Assembly: GCA_036924285.1 (NCBI GenBank)
Contig: JAYKYS010000019.1
Location: 3,348,001-3,412,000 of the forward strand
Reading direction: 5' to 3'
DNA length: 64,000 nucleotides
DNA from: Asterella californica
Lineage: Eukaryota > Streptophyta > Marchantiopsida > Marchantiales > Aytoniaceae
The notes under the pieces are model-generated. The model did no database searches and was not told where the DNA came from. It saw only the letters and a list, made by a program, of their open reading frames with translations. A program made the position numbers and the translations under genes. Below are positions 51,900-64,000 of the stretch, in pieces; positions within the stretch are counted from its first letter, which is position 1, and the number at the start of each line of letters is the position of its first letter.

Positions 51900-53369
51900 T
51901 GTTTTCGTTCATGGAAATAATTAACTGGTTGGACTCAAAATGACGTAATCAAGAAAAACTTTTAGCTATAATTTTTTCTTGTAGCCACGTAATTTTGAAT
52001 GCATAAAATATTTAACACCACAATTTAATCATTAGAATATTTATGTGCGAGAATAATTTACTTAGTAATTAATGGTGGGAGGGGTTAGGGATGGTTAATG
52101 TCTGGACAAAATTTACGAGTTTTTGTTAGTAAATTCCGGCACTTGTACTTTCGGCAGCACTTCGTTTATGGGTTATGTCTGGATTTGTCCTTAATTCCAG
52201 ACGTGATTAATTTAACAGTAAGAGATTAATTTACTTGTTTCATGACATATTTATTCTACATAACATTTACAATAGTCCCGAAGACCAAAAAAATCACATC
52301 AAATATACAAGGCTGTGGGGGAAGATATTGGTTCCGGATGACCATGAGTTCATCTCTCCAACGTGACTTCTGGAAGTGGAGATGCCGCATGGTTCGACCA
52401 TAATGTGGATACCGACGAGAATACTCATTTTTCCTTATAGCGTAACGAATAGCATGAACAGCATAAGACTTGAGCATGAAGGAATGTTCTCTCTTGCTCC
52501 ATCATACCCTGTAAACTTCATTGCATTTCTCTACCAATACTGTAATTTTGTTTCAAAGTGAATTACAACTTAGCTAGTGAATGGCTTTGGTTTAGTTCCT
52601 TATCTCACCGATTCCATGCTCGGATGAAGATATCCGAAAAAGTTATCGCCAGAAGCATTTTATGCTTAACGGTTATATTTCTTAGTTCTCTAACTGAATA
52701 ACTGCATCTGAAAAGAAAGATGACATGTGAAAAGAAAAGAGGTACTCTGGGTTACCAAAAGTACTTGTATGCATATAGAGGTTTAAGGAATCAATTAAAG
52801 TTGAGATTTTTCATTTTCTGCAAGCGATAAGAAGACCTCCTCTAGTGTCCTAGATTTTGTTAGTGATAATTTATTCAATCATGAGTAAACTTATATGAAT
52901 TTAAGTGCATTACAAACTCTCATCCATTCGAAGAATTTGTGTCTTTAATTAATGTAGACATGTGGACAATGGTTAAGTTAGTATAAACATCCGAGCAAGG
53001 TGGAGAAATTTGGAGATAAAAGTTACAAGCGATAGAAGCGGTGGAAAGAATCTAGTTTACCAGTGGTCCGTTTATTATATTTGTTGAGTACGGAGATGAA
53101 AAAAAATTAGACCAAAACAGACTCTGTTCTCGCGAGGACGAAGTCTACTTTTGTCTCTCAGGTGGATTATATGATACTCGGAGGCGTAGTGTAACGAGAC
53201 TAAACTTTACTAAACTTTGTTCTCTTGGTCTTATTGTAAAATACGTAAATTATATTTGTAAAATTGAGACTAAACTAATATGAAAAACAAATTTTTCTCT
53301 AAGTATTAATTGTTAACTAGCACCCAGAGTTGCAGAGAGTTCCAAGGATAACCAATAAGCATAGCGTAT
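51900..53369. other. Gene-free AT-rich DNA
   Basis: No supported gene. Part of 52130-52165 (CCGGCACTTGTACTTTCGGCAGC, then TTATGGGTTATG) resembles 49615-49665 (CCGGTCTTGTACTTTCTGAAGC, then TTATGG), so a diffuse repeat family probably spans both. A 73-codon minus frame at 52256-52477 shows no recognisable domain. Confidence 0.4.
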
Positions 53370-54705
53370 GCAAAGTAAAGTCTCTCATGGTAGAACTCAA
53401 ACAATGAGTGTTAGTATCCAAAGACGATAAAGTGAAAGTATCTATAGAGACGATAGATACTACCAAACAATGGGTGTGGTATCCAAAGACGACAAAGTGA
53501 CAAGTCTAGTGATCGAACATCATTCAACTCCTCCACTGGAGATACAAAAGCTTCCTTCCAAATCTCTTGTATCAACTGATCAGCATACAGTTGTAATTTC
53601 TCACTCGAACTCTAGAGTGGGACATCCAAAGTCGAAAGAACTACCCCACTCATATTGGATAAGGTCTTCATATCCTCTGGTATCGGAGTATCCTCCGCAT
53701 GTGCATTGTCCTCCAATAACTCACCGAGCTAAGTGACAACTGAACTGTATGCTACCATAGTCCTTGTATGGGCTGCACTAACTCTCTTGCTAAACTGGTA
53801 AACAATTCACACGTCTCTCACCGGACTGCCAACCTAGTCTATAAGAGGTAGTCTCCTCTCTATAGCCAATCGTGAAACCCATGGGATACAACACCACCTC
53901 ACCAACCAACACGTCATAAGACTCTGCACACGTCACAATGGTCTTGGCTTTCATCATTGAGTTATATGTGAGGTGGTCCATTTGAACTCTCACTATCAGC
54001 TCTTGACATGTATGTGATCTATCTCGTCGATCCTCCAAGAGATGTCTAAATCTGGAATGAACACCTCTCTATATTAGTCTTACGTACGTCCATAGCAATA
54101 GCTTATGTCTCCTTTAGCATGAAGGGTTGTGCTCTAGAGTCCAACAAGACTCTCTGCAGTCTATACACTTTCCCAAAAGACACAACTATGCAAAAGACAC
54201 CATTGGTGTCCAACAACACCACATCTGGTGTCATCATAGCACGTTCAATCGTCGGTCTAGCTGGTAACTCGTCCATCCTAGCAATCACCGCTTGTCATGT
54301 GTCAATGGTAGCCGTCTTGATCCTCGAGTCTATGAACCGGTCTACCAAATCATCATCACTCATCTTTGTACTGGAGGCCACAACACCCTCGTTCTCACAA
54401 AGCATGATTGTCATCCAAAATAATGAGGTTGGGCTGACTCTCAATGTTCTCATATCCGTGGCTGAAAATAAAAGGGTCCGCAAGATAGACGTGATCGTCT
54501 TCAACAATGTGTCGTGTTCTACATCTATAGATCTCAAAAGTTGACTTGTCTCTGGTCCACTATGTGATGTCTGTGCATCTAAATGATCTACATCATCAGT
54601 AGAACGACTAGGAATCATAGAAGAGGTCTTAAGCACCTATGATACTATAAATGATTGAGGAAGCCTAGTATGTCTGCTAGCCTCCGCAAGTGCAGAACTC
54701 GCAGT
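53370..54705 (-). mobile_element. Ty3/gypsy element 3, protease-side fragment (inverted)
   Basis: Read on the minus strand, this matches element 2 from about 22790 to 23640. It includes the TSMIPSRSTDDV-like segment (54580-54630) and a protease remnant (54103-54288) with LLDSRAQPFML, where the catalytic D-S-G has become D-S-R. Frames are broken. It abuts the plus-strand gag fragment that follows, head to head. Confidence 0.7.
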
Positions 54706-56020
54706 TGTTTACTCCTACATGTCATGGAAGAGATTATTTCTCACTTGGAGGGTCATAGATGGACGACTAGCACGATTTCAAGCGGGATTTTGATGTCGAT
54801 ATCAAGTTGTGTAGACACTATTGATCTCTCAACTATCTATCGATTACTATTGACACATTCACTTGCGGTGTGATAACATCGAGTTTTGGTATAATGACGA
54901 ACGATGTTGGTAGTACGGAGGGAGGAGATGGCTCCCCTACTAGTAGTGCAACCATTGGAGGTGGAACTGTAGGAGGTAGTGGTCGTGAGACACCACCAGG
55001 GTTAACCCTGTGATTTAGTTCTTCTAATGTTTGAAGAAGAACTATCATGGTGTGAGGACTGGCAACCTCAAGAGCTTGTAGGAGTTCCAACGGAGGACTG
55101 AAGAGAGCTTACGCTAGGCATTCACTCGCATGAGATGATTGATTACTGTCACTCAGAGAGTGATGAAGATGTAGACAGTGCAATGTTGGTATGAGATACT
55201 AGACCGTGAGCTGCGACAGAGAGTTTGAAATACGATTCTCTTACACGTGACGACCTCTACATTGGCTGTTGTCTTCATTCTGATTGAGCGTAGTTGAGCT
55301 CAACATGACCAAGGAGAAGATGGCGACTGTTGAATTTAGCAATAGAGATGACTCATACACTTTGAATGCATCTACTTCTTCTCAAGGACCTAAGTCTACG
55401 CATCAGCGTGGTCAGAAGGACTAGAAGGGCAGACAATCGTGACCTCAAGGAGTATCTGAGGGTTTTAGTGGACATAAGCTCTTATTGTCATTCTTTAGAC
55501 AACAACAACAAGGTTGTTGGACTTGTGTTGATGATCATCATCAAAAGGATGTCTTGAGAGACAAGACACATCTAGGACATCTCAAACGGTGCAGCGAAAG
55601 TGTGATAACTGTCACAAACATGACCACACTAGTGACCAATGTTTTGATCTTCATCCAGAGTTGCATGGAATGAGAGCTACCACTGCGGGTCAAGGAGTAA
55701 GAGCTCAGAGGGGTCATGGAGATCGGGTTGACGATAGAGGTTCAGCACCTAGTAGAGGACAAACCGTTCATACTACTACTCCTACTTCTGATGCTATTGT
55801 CACTACTTGGATCTAGTAGTTGGAGCAACAGATAACTAGTATGACTATTGCTCAATCGAGATCTAGTTCGAGAGCGAGTGCTTCCACATCGTAGAGGAGA
55901 ACCAAATTCGCTTGAGTTTATTTGTACTGCAGCGCTGATAGATGCATTAGTGACGATTACTCGATGAGCAGCAAGTGCTCCAAAGCCCCAAGAAGCATCA
56001 GTGGAGTTGGATCCACAAAG
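54706..56020 (+). mobile_element. Ty3/gypsy element 3, gag fragment
   Basis: On the plus strand this matches element 2 from about 21537 to 22795. It shows gag remnants, then two zinc-knuckle remnants. The second, at about 55590-55640, is well preserved as KCDNCHKHDHTSDQC (CX2CX4HX4C). An Arg/Gly-rich tail follows. The match stops at GTTGGATCCACAA near 56018, just where the inverted fragment to the left would begin in the original order. Confidence 0.75.
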
Positions 56021-57881
56021 TATATATGCATACTTTTTAATTTATATTATATTTTTTTTTAAAAAAAGTAGATCATAAATTAAAAGTTTATTTTTATTAT
56101 TCGCACAGTCATTCTTTATGGTAGTACGAGAGCTTTACATATGGGCCTTCTCTCTAGACAGCATCCAAGTGTGTTTTTTAGAAAATTATTTATTTATATT
56201 TAGATGTCTTTGGTAGTAATTTTTAAAAATAGTGGTTCTCAAGTCATGTAAGTCGAACCAGTATTGTTTTTCAGTTTTTTCCAGAATATGTAAAGTCAAT
56301 GTACCCAGTTTAAATGCCATTCTGTTTTTGCACACGATTTTCTCAAGACCAGAGCCAATAGTTTATAAAAATTTACTTCGCTATATAAATGGTTGCAATT
56401 TTTCCTTCACTCGGTCAAAACTTGACTTTAGATGTATATTCTCTATACGGGACGATTAAAGAGAAAATTAATTAGGGTGTGAAGCAAAAAGCGCTGAAAC
56501 TTTTCAATATGCCTCCTTAGAAAGTCAAATTCTGAACAAAACAGAATGAACAAAAAGTGCCTGCATTTTTCCTGAGTTTGAGAGCGGAAAAAAATAAAAA
56601 GACAAAAAAGAGAGAATGATAGAATTCCTGATGGAGATGGTTCCGATCAAGAATGAAGTAGGTGCTGCATTCAAATAAGACAATGAATGTTATTGTCTTA
56701 TTATTATTTGAATTATATTATAAATAAATAAAATATAAATTATACGCGAATCGAAAAGTAGCCCTACGGTAGAGCATCATCAGATTGATGGTCTTATCTA
56801 CAAGTATATTATTTGATGTTGGTTCATAGCATCTTTCGTTGATATGGTCAAAAGGGCAGCCGAATCTGAGCCGAATAGCCAAATGAAGTTATGAAGTTGT
56901 ACTCTCAAAGCTTTAAAGAAGGGAATGTGTGACGTGAGTACGCATGCCATCAGCACTGGACACATGTGGAACGAGATCATGTGGCATCGGGGCCCACAGG
57001 CCGTTCGATGTGAGATCGACGGTTTGTTGAGGAGCGGAAAATGCTGAGGATGCAGAGCGGAATGGGGACGGAAAAGAAGATTTGAGAAAGAGCAACATTC
57101 ACGCGTATTTCGTCTTCCCGAATATTCGATTCGTTCGATAATGGGTCGATTTAAGTCCGAATGTAGTCTCTCTCGAGCGTATGTTGGCGCTGCTGCCACT
57201 GGCGATCCGCTGCATAGCGTTTGAACTGCTCTGCTCGGGTTTGTACATGGAGATCTCTAGGATGGGATCGCTGGAAGGGTGGGAGTGATCACCCGTTAAC
57301 TTCTTCTCGCTGGGTCGTTGGGACATTTCTTCCTTCCCCGTAACTGCTGTTGAGGAGCGCAATTCTCTGCTGTTGAGCCTCGTTTCGCGAGGACGGGTTT
57401 TGGATACAATTGTGTACAGGGGAATCCGGTAGTAGATATTTTAAGTTTTTTGAAGCTTTTCCTGGATTGTGAACGATGATCATGGTGAAATTTAGTATCG
57501 GCTGTGAAGACCTAGATCGTAGTTGCACGGCGAACATGTGAGAGCCAATTAGTAACTCGCATAGTAAAGAGCAAGGTATAACTTTGGGGCTTTTCTTGTC
57601 GTGGAACGGATTTGGTACAATTAGTTAGCTGCAAACTTGTTCTATAAAATTTTTATAAGCCATTCTGTAATGCCAGAGATTCACCACTTCCGGCTAGATG
57701 CTATTTTGCTCCTGTTCTCTGACTCGAGTCTTTTTGGGAGTGAATCAGTGGCATTCTTTTGGTCCTCACACAACGGAGTTCTTGTTCAGTTTCGTTCGCT
57801 ATCAGTTCTAAGGAGAGTCGCCGGATTATCTCAGCATTAACATCGGCACGGCCGACCGCTCATGAATTTGCGTAGATAATT
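56021..57881. other. Intergenic DNA and likely ATE1 promoter region
   Basis: AT-rich to about 56800, then GC-balanced up to ATE1. Open minus-strand frames at 56798-57199 and 57099-57537 show no known domain. The balanced stretch most likely holds the ATE1 promoter and leader. I cannot place a TATA box with confidence. Confidence 0.4.
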
Positions 57882-60800
57882 ATGGCTAGTGTCACAGATC
57901 CTGGGCAGGGCCAAGGTTTACTGAGTTCTAGTTCAGCTAGCAGTAGTAGTGGAGGCCGGGGGAGATCGAGACGAGCAACTCGAGATCGAGGAGTGATGAG
58001 TGTGGTGGAGGATTTGGGGGTGTATGACACCTCATGTGGATACTGTAAAGCTACGACTCGCAATTTTAGATCACGTGGTAAGAAGTTTCCAACTAGCAGC
58101 AGCTGTGCACAGGCTGTAGTATGTGAGATTTTTTGAAGTCACAACGACTATATGCAGCCTAGATTATGTTTGTTCATAATGTGCATGTGACAGAGGTTGA
58201 ACCTACTTAGAAGTTTTGACAAGAACCTTTTGCCCTTCGACTGAGCTTTGAGAGAATTTGTGTACAGGTTTGTGGGCTCACACTCTTTCCGTGCAGGACT
58301 ATGAAGGTATATTGCATTTTCTTTCGTTGTCGGGCTTTCTCGTATATTTTATGTGGTCTTGTTGGTTGATTGCATCCCGCTCGAAGGGCTTAGTTCATAA
58401 CTCTGCGTTCAATCACTCACCAAACAGCATGTAACTGTCTGCCTTAAGTAGAGCCTGAGTCTGTCTGTAAGGTTATCAGGATGTGAATTGACTTGCAGTG
58501 AACAACACACCAACTGAGTAGTTCGGTTTTGAAACCTTATATTGATTCTCTTCACATTTTTGTGTTCTTGTGTTTCTTCTGAATTTGGACTGCTCACTTG
58601 TGATCTGTATCCCTTTCGAAGGACCTCGTTACTACTTTTGCATTATAGCAGCCTTAGATTGTTGAAGAGCTCGGTTCCGTTAATCTAAGTCGAAGCTTTA
58701 AGCTGAGCTTTTCGTATCTGAGCATAATTGCTCAAGTGATAGGACGATTCATCTTACAGCTTTCCTGGGACTTGCCTCCTACTTCTGATTATTTTCAAGG
58801 TAACAACCAGCTAGTCTAAACTCGGGATTAACTGCGAGTGCTGAGTAGGTGGAAGATTCAGCATTAATAAGCTACTTCCAGCTCTAGTTTCGTCGCCGGA
58901 TTTTATTGTTTTTAGAGTTTTCCACTTTTCGACCTTTTTGTTTTCGTTTCTTTTCTGTCGACGTCCAGTTGATCAGGTTTTGTTTTCCGGATTGGGTCAC
59001 TGCTCCCTTGTGTTCACTTCAGGGCTGTAGATGACATGAACTTTTACATTTCCCGTTTGAGTGCTCATTCGATTCAGTTGCCTGGTAAAGTCCATCCGGC
59101 CTTCTTTTTTGGTCCACAGTACTTGGTTCTTGTGTTGTTGTCCACCATAGTGGTCATAGTGGTTTTCTTGAGATTTCTAGAAATGGGGATTGGAGAAAAG
59201 TATAGCGTATACGTCTGCAGAACCGTATTGGGTTTGTTATGCAGTTTCAAGGTACAGAGTATAGTCTGGTTCTTCAAAGCCTTACATCTCACACACAAGT
59301 TGTCCAACAGATTTGCTTGACCGAGGATGGCGTCGATCAGGAATGTTTCTCTACAAACCGTGCATGAGTGAAACATGCTGTCCACCCTACACCATCCGGC
59401 TAAAAGTCGACAAATTTGTTGCAGCACAAGATCAGACGCGCGTGTTGCGGCGCATGCAAAGGTTTGTTATGTTTGTTTTTGTATTCTCCTCGATTTTAGC
59501 GACAGTTTTAGCGTACATTCAGCCAATCATTATTCTTGCTATGTACATCTCTGATTCAGTAGCACCATCCAGCCTTGGCGCGGGGTCTATCGTCGAATGG
59601 CTACGGCATGCAGTTCTTTATGAGTTCAACTTCTCTGGGTTCTACATTCAAGGGCAACTTTAAGTGCATGTGGGTAGTTCGTGAATTGACTGTCATTATG
59701 TGGCTTAGGTACTTGGATGGAACGTACAATGGACCACAAACTGTTGGAGAGCTGCAGGAGGAGAAAGACGATGGCGATGAAAGAGACGCAGGAGTACCAG
59801 GCGACTCAGTTATGGCTTCCAGTTCGGATAGAATGTTTTCGATCGGGGAGCAAGGTGCTGCTGAAGCACGCGGATTGACTATCAGTGATGTTCTGAAGGG
59901 AGATATCAGCGAGGAAGAGAAGTTGATTGCATGTCTCAAGGATGCCATTAAAGCTTCTATCACAAAGTGTGCTGAAATGGGTGTGCTTCCTCAAGACCTG
60001 GACATCCGGGAAATATTCGTAAAGCCTATATCTCAGAAAGTGAAAGGCAAGCTGAATGTGGAAAGCGGGGCAGATTACACGAGCAACATTGCTTACTCTC
60101 TTACAGCTGCCTTGAAACGAAGGAAGAAAGCTGAGCTTGAAGATGGAGTCAACTCGAATGCGCAGCAAGGAAGTTCGTTAGGTTTGACACCACAAGAGAT
60201 TGCTGAATATCTAGTTATCCCTTTGGCAGGGTTATCCCTTCCGGGAGTGTCATCTGTTAAGGCATGTAAAGGCCATGTGAACTTCGTTTTAACAGATGTC
60301 AGTATGTTGACTCCAAAGCCTCTTGCAGTGGAGAATCAAGTGAGTCAGAGAAACGGTGACACTACCGCTAGTAAGCATCCCGTAAAGCCAGTGAAAGTTG
60401 CACCTTCTGTAGGCACCCGTCAGCTGGAGATACGAATGTCGAGGTCATCTTTCGATGACGAGGAGTTTGCTCTCTATAAAAAGTATCAAATTCACGTGCA
60501 TAATGACCGTCCAGAGGATGTGCGCGCTGGCGCATATAGAAAGTTTCTGGTGGAATCACCTTTAGTTTTTGTTCCACCAACAATTGACGGAACAACTCCG
60601 TCGTGTGGTTTTGGTTCGTTTCATCAGCAGTACTTGATAGATGGGAAGCTGGTCGCGGTGGGTGTCGTCGATATTCTGCCTCACTGTTTATCGAGTAAGT
60701 ACCTGTTTTGGGATCCAGACTTCGCTTTTCTATCGCTTGGGAAATACTCGGCACTTCAGGAGATACAGTGGGTTCAAAAGGAGCAAAGGCTTTGCCCTTC

Positions 60801-61826
60801 GCTGCAATATTATTACCTTGGATTCTATATTCATTCTTGTCCAAAAATGCGTTACAAGGCTGCTTACTATCCATCGGAACTTCTGTGTCCTGAGCGCTAC
60901 AGGTTTGTCGTCTCCTTCAATACTTTCGACTTGGTTGGAATTTATCAGTTATCCAGCACTAGGTTTCTAGTTTGTGGATGATCATGTCTCGCACGTGATG
61001 GGTCACTCCTTATTTTGGAATGGGTTTCGTATATATTCATGCTATAGGATACGTCGTCTCTGCAGATGGGTCTCGTATGAGCTCGCGCGACCTGCATTGG
61101 ACGAGCGATCATATGTCTGCTTGTCGAACTTGGGGACCACTACCAGTGCTCCAGAAAGTGCTAGACTTTCTGGTACTCCAAGAGGAGAGCAAGAAGCTGT
61201 TCCAGGGGATAAACGTAATGAGCCTCATGCAAATGGTGTGGAAGTTGGCCGGGCCAGCCTTGGAGTTGTTCTGAATCAAGAGGAGCGAAAGGGCGTTGTT
61301 AAGGAGGATGGTGCACAACCAGTTATTGACATATCTTCAGTTGAGGGTGAAATCTTGCTTTACCTTCACGGAACGTATTTACCTTTCAAGGTATTGTTTT
61401 GTTCATTTATGTTGTTGAAGTTTCCGAAATTGCATAATCATCTGCAGGAGTTCTGAGTATTGATCGTCTTTGGAATACAAGAAGTTACCAAGTTCCAGAG
61501 CTGGGTTATTAGAAGTAACATAGCCGATGCTTCAAATTCAGTGAAACATGTCATGGTTTATTTCATTTTATTTCCTGGTCGTTTAGGACCCACGGAGCTG
61601 TTTCAGGTGATTTGTCTGTAGCTGGAGAATGAGGACTTAATATGTCGCTGTGTTAGTGACATGGTCACCTGTATTGACGTTGGTTGTTGTATCCTTTTGT
61701 CAGCATTTACGTGCAATCAGAACGATACCAAGACAGCAGCTTGATACAGTTGCTTCTAACCTGCAGAAGTATTTGCAAGATGTGGGTCCAACATTAGCAA
61801 CTCGAATGGCTTACGCTCTACCGTAG
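57882..61826 (+). CDS. ATE1: Arginyl-tRNA--protein transferase (6 coding exons, 675 aa)
   Basis: This enzyme transfers Arg from Arg-tRNA to N-terminal Asp, Glu or oxidised Cys, marking proteins for the Arg/N-degron pathway (recognised in plants by PRT6). Coding exons: 57882-58077, 58268-58306, 59311-59461, 59709-60902, 61066-61390, 61704-61826. All junctions are GT-AG and the phases join without a break to 675 codons plus TAG. The N-terminal domain has the conserved Cys pairs SCGYCK (C52, C55) and ETCCPPY (C101, C102), plus DRGWRRSG. The C-terminal domain, in exon 4, has SCGFGSFHQQYLIDGKLVAV and SSKYLFWDPDFAFLSLGKYS, the GNAT-like core. Exon 5 carries a poorly conserved insert before the final YLQDVG...RMAYALP segment. 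Length is slightly above the Arabidopsis protein. The Ser/Gly/Arg-rich first 45 residues are not conserved, so the exact start is the least certain point. Confidence 0.95.
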
Positions 61827-63630
61827 GGGCAGCAAGGCTATCCTTACTAGAAAAGTCTGACGTCTAGATCGCATTGAGGAAAGTCAGGCGACTGCGCGCC
61901 TGCTATACATATTATGGAAACTTTCTGACGAGCATTTCCAACTCTCTGAATCTCAAGCATGAGTTTCGAAGTTACGTCTCAGATCATTGGATCTACTCCA
62001 CTTACACAGAAGGGTTATGCTTGTGGCTTCCTGCAGTCCACCTTGATATTTATAAAATGCATGGGTAACAGCGTGTCCGTTCTGTGAGGTTCAAGTCTCG
62101 AGGTTTGGATTGTACTTTTGATTCGAAAATAGGACAAGGCTTAATCTTTAACACCACTTCTTACATGATTATATTTGGTCCAGCGGAAGAAATGAATTCG
62201 GTTTGTGAGGTCTGCATCTTATGACGCAATCTCAGTCCTGAGTTGAGATTGCGTCATAAGGTGTCGCTTTTCGTGGTTTTCCACGTTCCCTTCTCCAGGG
62301 GACACGGATGTACACGAGAGTTTCAGTTTGCGTGCTGGCTTGCCGTACAATGTCTAAGTCATATCGTCGAGTTTATTGTGATAATTTAATCCCTGTTCCC
62401 GTGGTCGTACTGAAAATTTTACCTCTTGCTTGTCGTGTCTTGTCTGCATAATCTGGATACATCTACATAGATTCTGCGATGATGATGTGCACCAACGAAT
62501 GAACTTAGGTTTAATTATAACAGACATTCCGTATCCTAGGTGCACCGACATGCATTTTTCATGGGCCATAAGAGAAGAGGGATTTTCGCGGGTCGTCGTC
62601 ATTCAACTTTGCAACTATACACGATTCATGACCGAAAGTATTAACGCTGGAGACTTGTGCTGTCCAGAACAACACTAATGTTGGAGGAGAAAACCTCCTG
62701 AACTGGCAACAGCTAGAAGTGAGGCAATAGGATGGTTATTAGAACACCAAGTAAAACCAAGCCAAACTCACATTGACGGTGGATTGTCATCGTATACATA
62801 TGTCTGTTTCGTTCGTTTGATTCTAATCGACTCTTTATTTTTTAGCCTTCGTTCGATGCGAATAAAGAGAGAGGGAAGAAGAAAGAAGCTGGCCTCTGTC
62901 TTCTCTGGAGTTCACTTCTTTCTGTTTAAGTGGTTAGTAATGTATCGCATTCATAGCCCAGTTAAGATAGAGCAACAACTTTCGAAGTCGATAGGGCACA
63001 GCTGCTTGATAAATAACACCGAAAAGCTTGTAGATATCTGCTTTGTTAGGATGTTGACCATACCTGCCAGACCGAGTATGCAGCCCTTGGAATTCCAACA
63101 CTGCCGATCGAATGTCCTCCTCCCAGCCGCTAACGTCCGTGACGACAAAGAGTCACTCCAGAGCATCCGAAACACTCCCCTTCTACCCTATTTCAAGAAA
63201 CCTAGTTCATGCTCATACTGATAAAACCTCCTGTGGATAAGCTGTATCCCTTGCTGCAAGATAAGCAAGCGTTCTCTCCGGGTAAGTGAGTTCACAGACT
63301 TGGTAGTTCAGTCTTATTCCAGGACCTGCATTTCCATTTCTGGATCCACGCGCACGGTCACTCTCACGGTCACTTCGCTAAGGTCTCTGATGAGATTTGC
63401 TGCTGCACTTCGTCTCGCAAACTGAACTTCCAGGAGACCTCACTCCAGCGTGAGACATGATCACGGAGGCTTTATTCTCTCTCCACAAGCATTGTGTGTC
63501 AAAATGGATAGCACAGACTGTTCAACTGCCGGAAGGTTGAAAAGGTTCAGCGCAGAAGCGTTCAGGTTTCGGCGTTGGTGCTCGCCCCTGGCGATGACGA
63601 CTTCAACCCTCTCGCAGCCATCGAGATATA
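61827..63630. other. DNA downstream of ATE1
   Basis: No gene is supported. A 145-codon plus frame at 62784-63221 and minus frames opposite it show no recognisable domain. The ATE1 3' UTR probably covers the first few hundred bases. Confidence 0.4.
62218..62260. repeat. 17-bp-arm perfect hairpin downstream of ATE1
   Basis: CTTATGACGCAATCTCA (62218-62234), a 9-base loop, then the exact reverse complement (62244-62260), about 390 bases after the ATE1 stop. It could fold in the ATE1 3' UTR if the transcript extends that far, or mark a small mobile repeat. Confidence 0.85.
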
Positions 63631-63760
63631 TCAAAAGCTGCATGTTTCTACACCGTTTTTGAATGTGTCACAAGCATTATAAGTTCTGGTGATGCACTTC
63701 TCGGCTAGCTCCCGCACGGTATTCTCGTCCGGGTTCAGCGAGATAAAGCCTTGTCCGAGT
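63631..63760 (-). CDS. Possible terminal exon of an unidentified minus-strand gene
   Basis: After an acceptor-like TTATCTTTAG ending at 63761, the minus strand stays open for 42 codons to TGA, giving a sequence that looks protein-like (LGQGFISLNPDENTVRELAE, then KCITRTYNACDTFKNG). Upstream exons would lie toward or beyond the right edge. I do not recognise the family, and a chance frame is possible. Confidence 0.3.
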
Positions 63761-64000
63761 CTAAAGATAACATATGTTCACTGTAAACAGTCGGAGTACG
63801 TGTAAGGTAGATATCAAACCTGACGAGATTAAGGGAACAAAAATTGGTTATTAACTTAAAATACTGTATATAATCCTTTCTTTCATCCGTAGGTGAATTT
63901 ATTTACAACGAAGTCTATGTCCATATTAGTATAAAAGGGAAGCCTGTCCATATTCCCAATATCTTCAAGTTTCCATACCGAAAGGTTACAGTTATGGAAG

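Noticed and set aside
56755..56815. tRNA-like stretch TAGCCCTACGGTAGAGCATC
   Set aside because: No complete cloverleaf. Its 14-base match to the antisense of the ATE1 stop region is within chance expectation for a 64-kb window.
59036..59320. 94-codon plus-strand frame between ATE1 exons 2 and 3
   Set aside because: It lies in ATE1 intron 2. Exons 2 and 3 join in phase and give the conserved D-Y-x-x-L-L-D-R-G-W segment without it.
62784..63221. 145-codon plus-strand frame and minus frames opposite
   Set aside because: No recognisable family and competing frames of similar length on the other strand. Left unassigned.

Overview
The window looks like nuclear DNA of a land plant. The evidence is TTTAGGG telomere-type repeats, intron-rich genes with GT-AG junctions, decayed Ty3/gypsy retroelements, and a very large CW-type zinc-finger gene built like plant homologues. 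A bryophyte such as a liverwort is my guess, but nothing here proves it.

Three conserved genes can be assembled exon by exon with unbroken phase. (1) Methionine aminopeptidase 2 lies on the minus strand at 13066-17962, with 12 coding exons and 470 aa; all six metal ligands sit at a constant offset of -8 from human numbering. (2) A CW-domain zinc-finger protein lies on the minus strand at 35264-42983, with 11 coding exons and about 1790 aa. (3) Arginyl-tRNA--protein transferase ATE1 lies on the plus strand at 57882-61826, with 6 coding exons and 675 aa. MAP2 and ATE1 both act on protein N-termini: Met removal, and arginylation in the N-degron pathway.

The rest is mostly transposon debris. One degenerate Ty3/gypsy family appears at least three times: element 1 at about 60-1377 plus 7379-9103, element 2 at 19425-29252, and a rearranged element 3 at about 53370-56020. 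All are full of stops and frameshifts. Element 1 is split by a 6001-bp insertion at 1378-7378, flanked by a 5-bp duplication (GAGAT) and bounded by TG...CA. That insertion carries one long minus-strand reading frame (an unfamiliar N-terminal domain followed by a charged coiled coil) interrupted by a single TAG. It is saturated, inside and outside the frame, with the hexamer GAAGAC/GTCTTC, and it has palindromes and a telomere-repeat block. I consider it the most unusual object in the window.

Layout: 1-9103 nested retroelements; 9104-13065 AT-rich then mixed intergenic DNA; 13066-17962 MAP2; 18000-19424 intergenic; 19425-29252 gypsy element 2; 29253-35263 intergenic plus the likely 3' region of the CW gene; 35264-42983 CW gene; 43000-53370 AT-rich intergenic DNA with several snap-back repeats and tandem duplications; 53370-56020 gypsy element 3; 57882-61826 ATE1; 61827-64000 downstream DNA with a hairpin and a possible terminal exon of another minus-strand gene. 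I saw no tRNA, rRNA or CRISPR feature.
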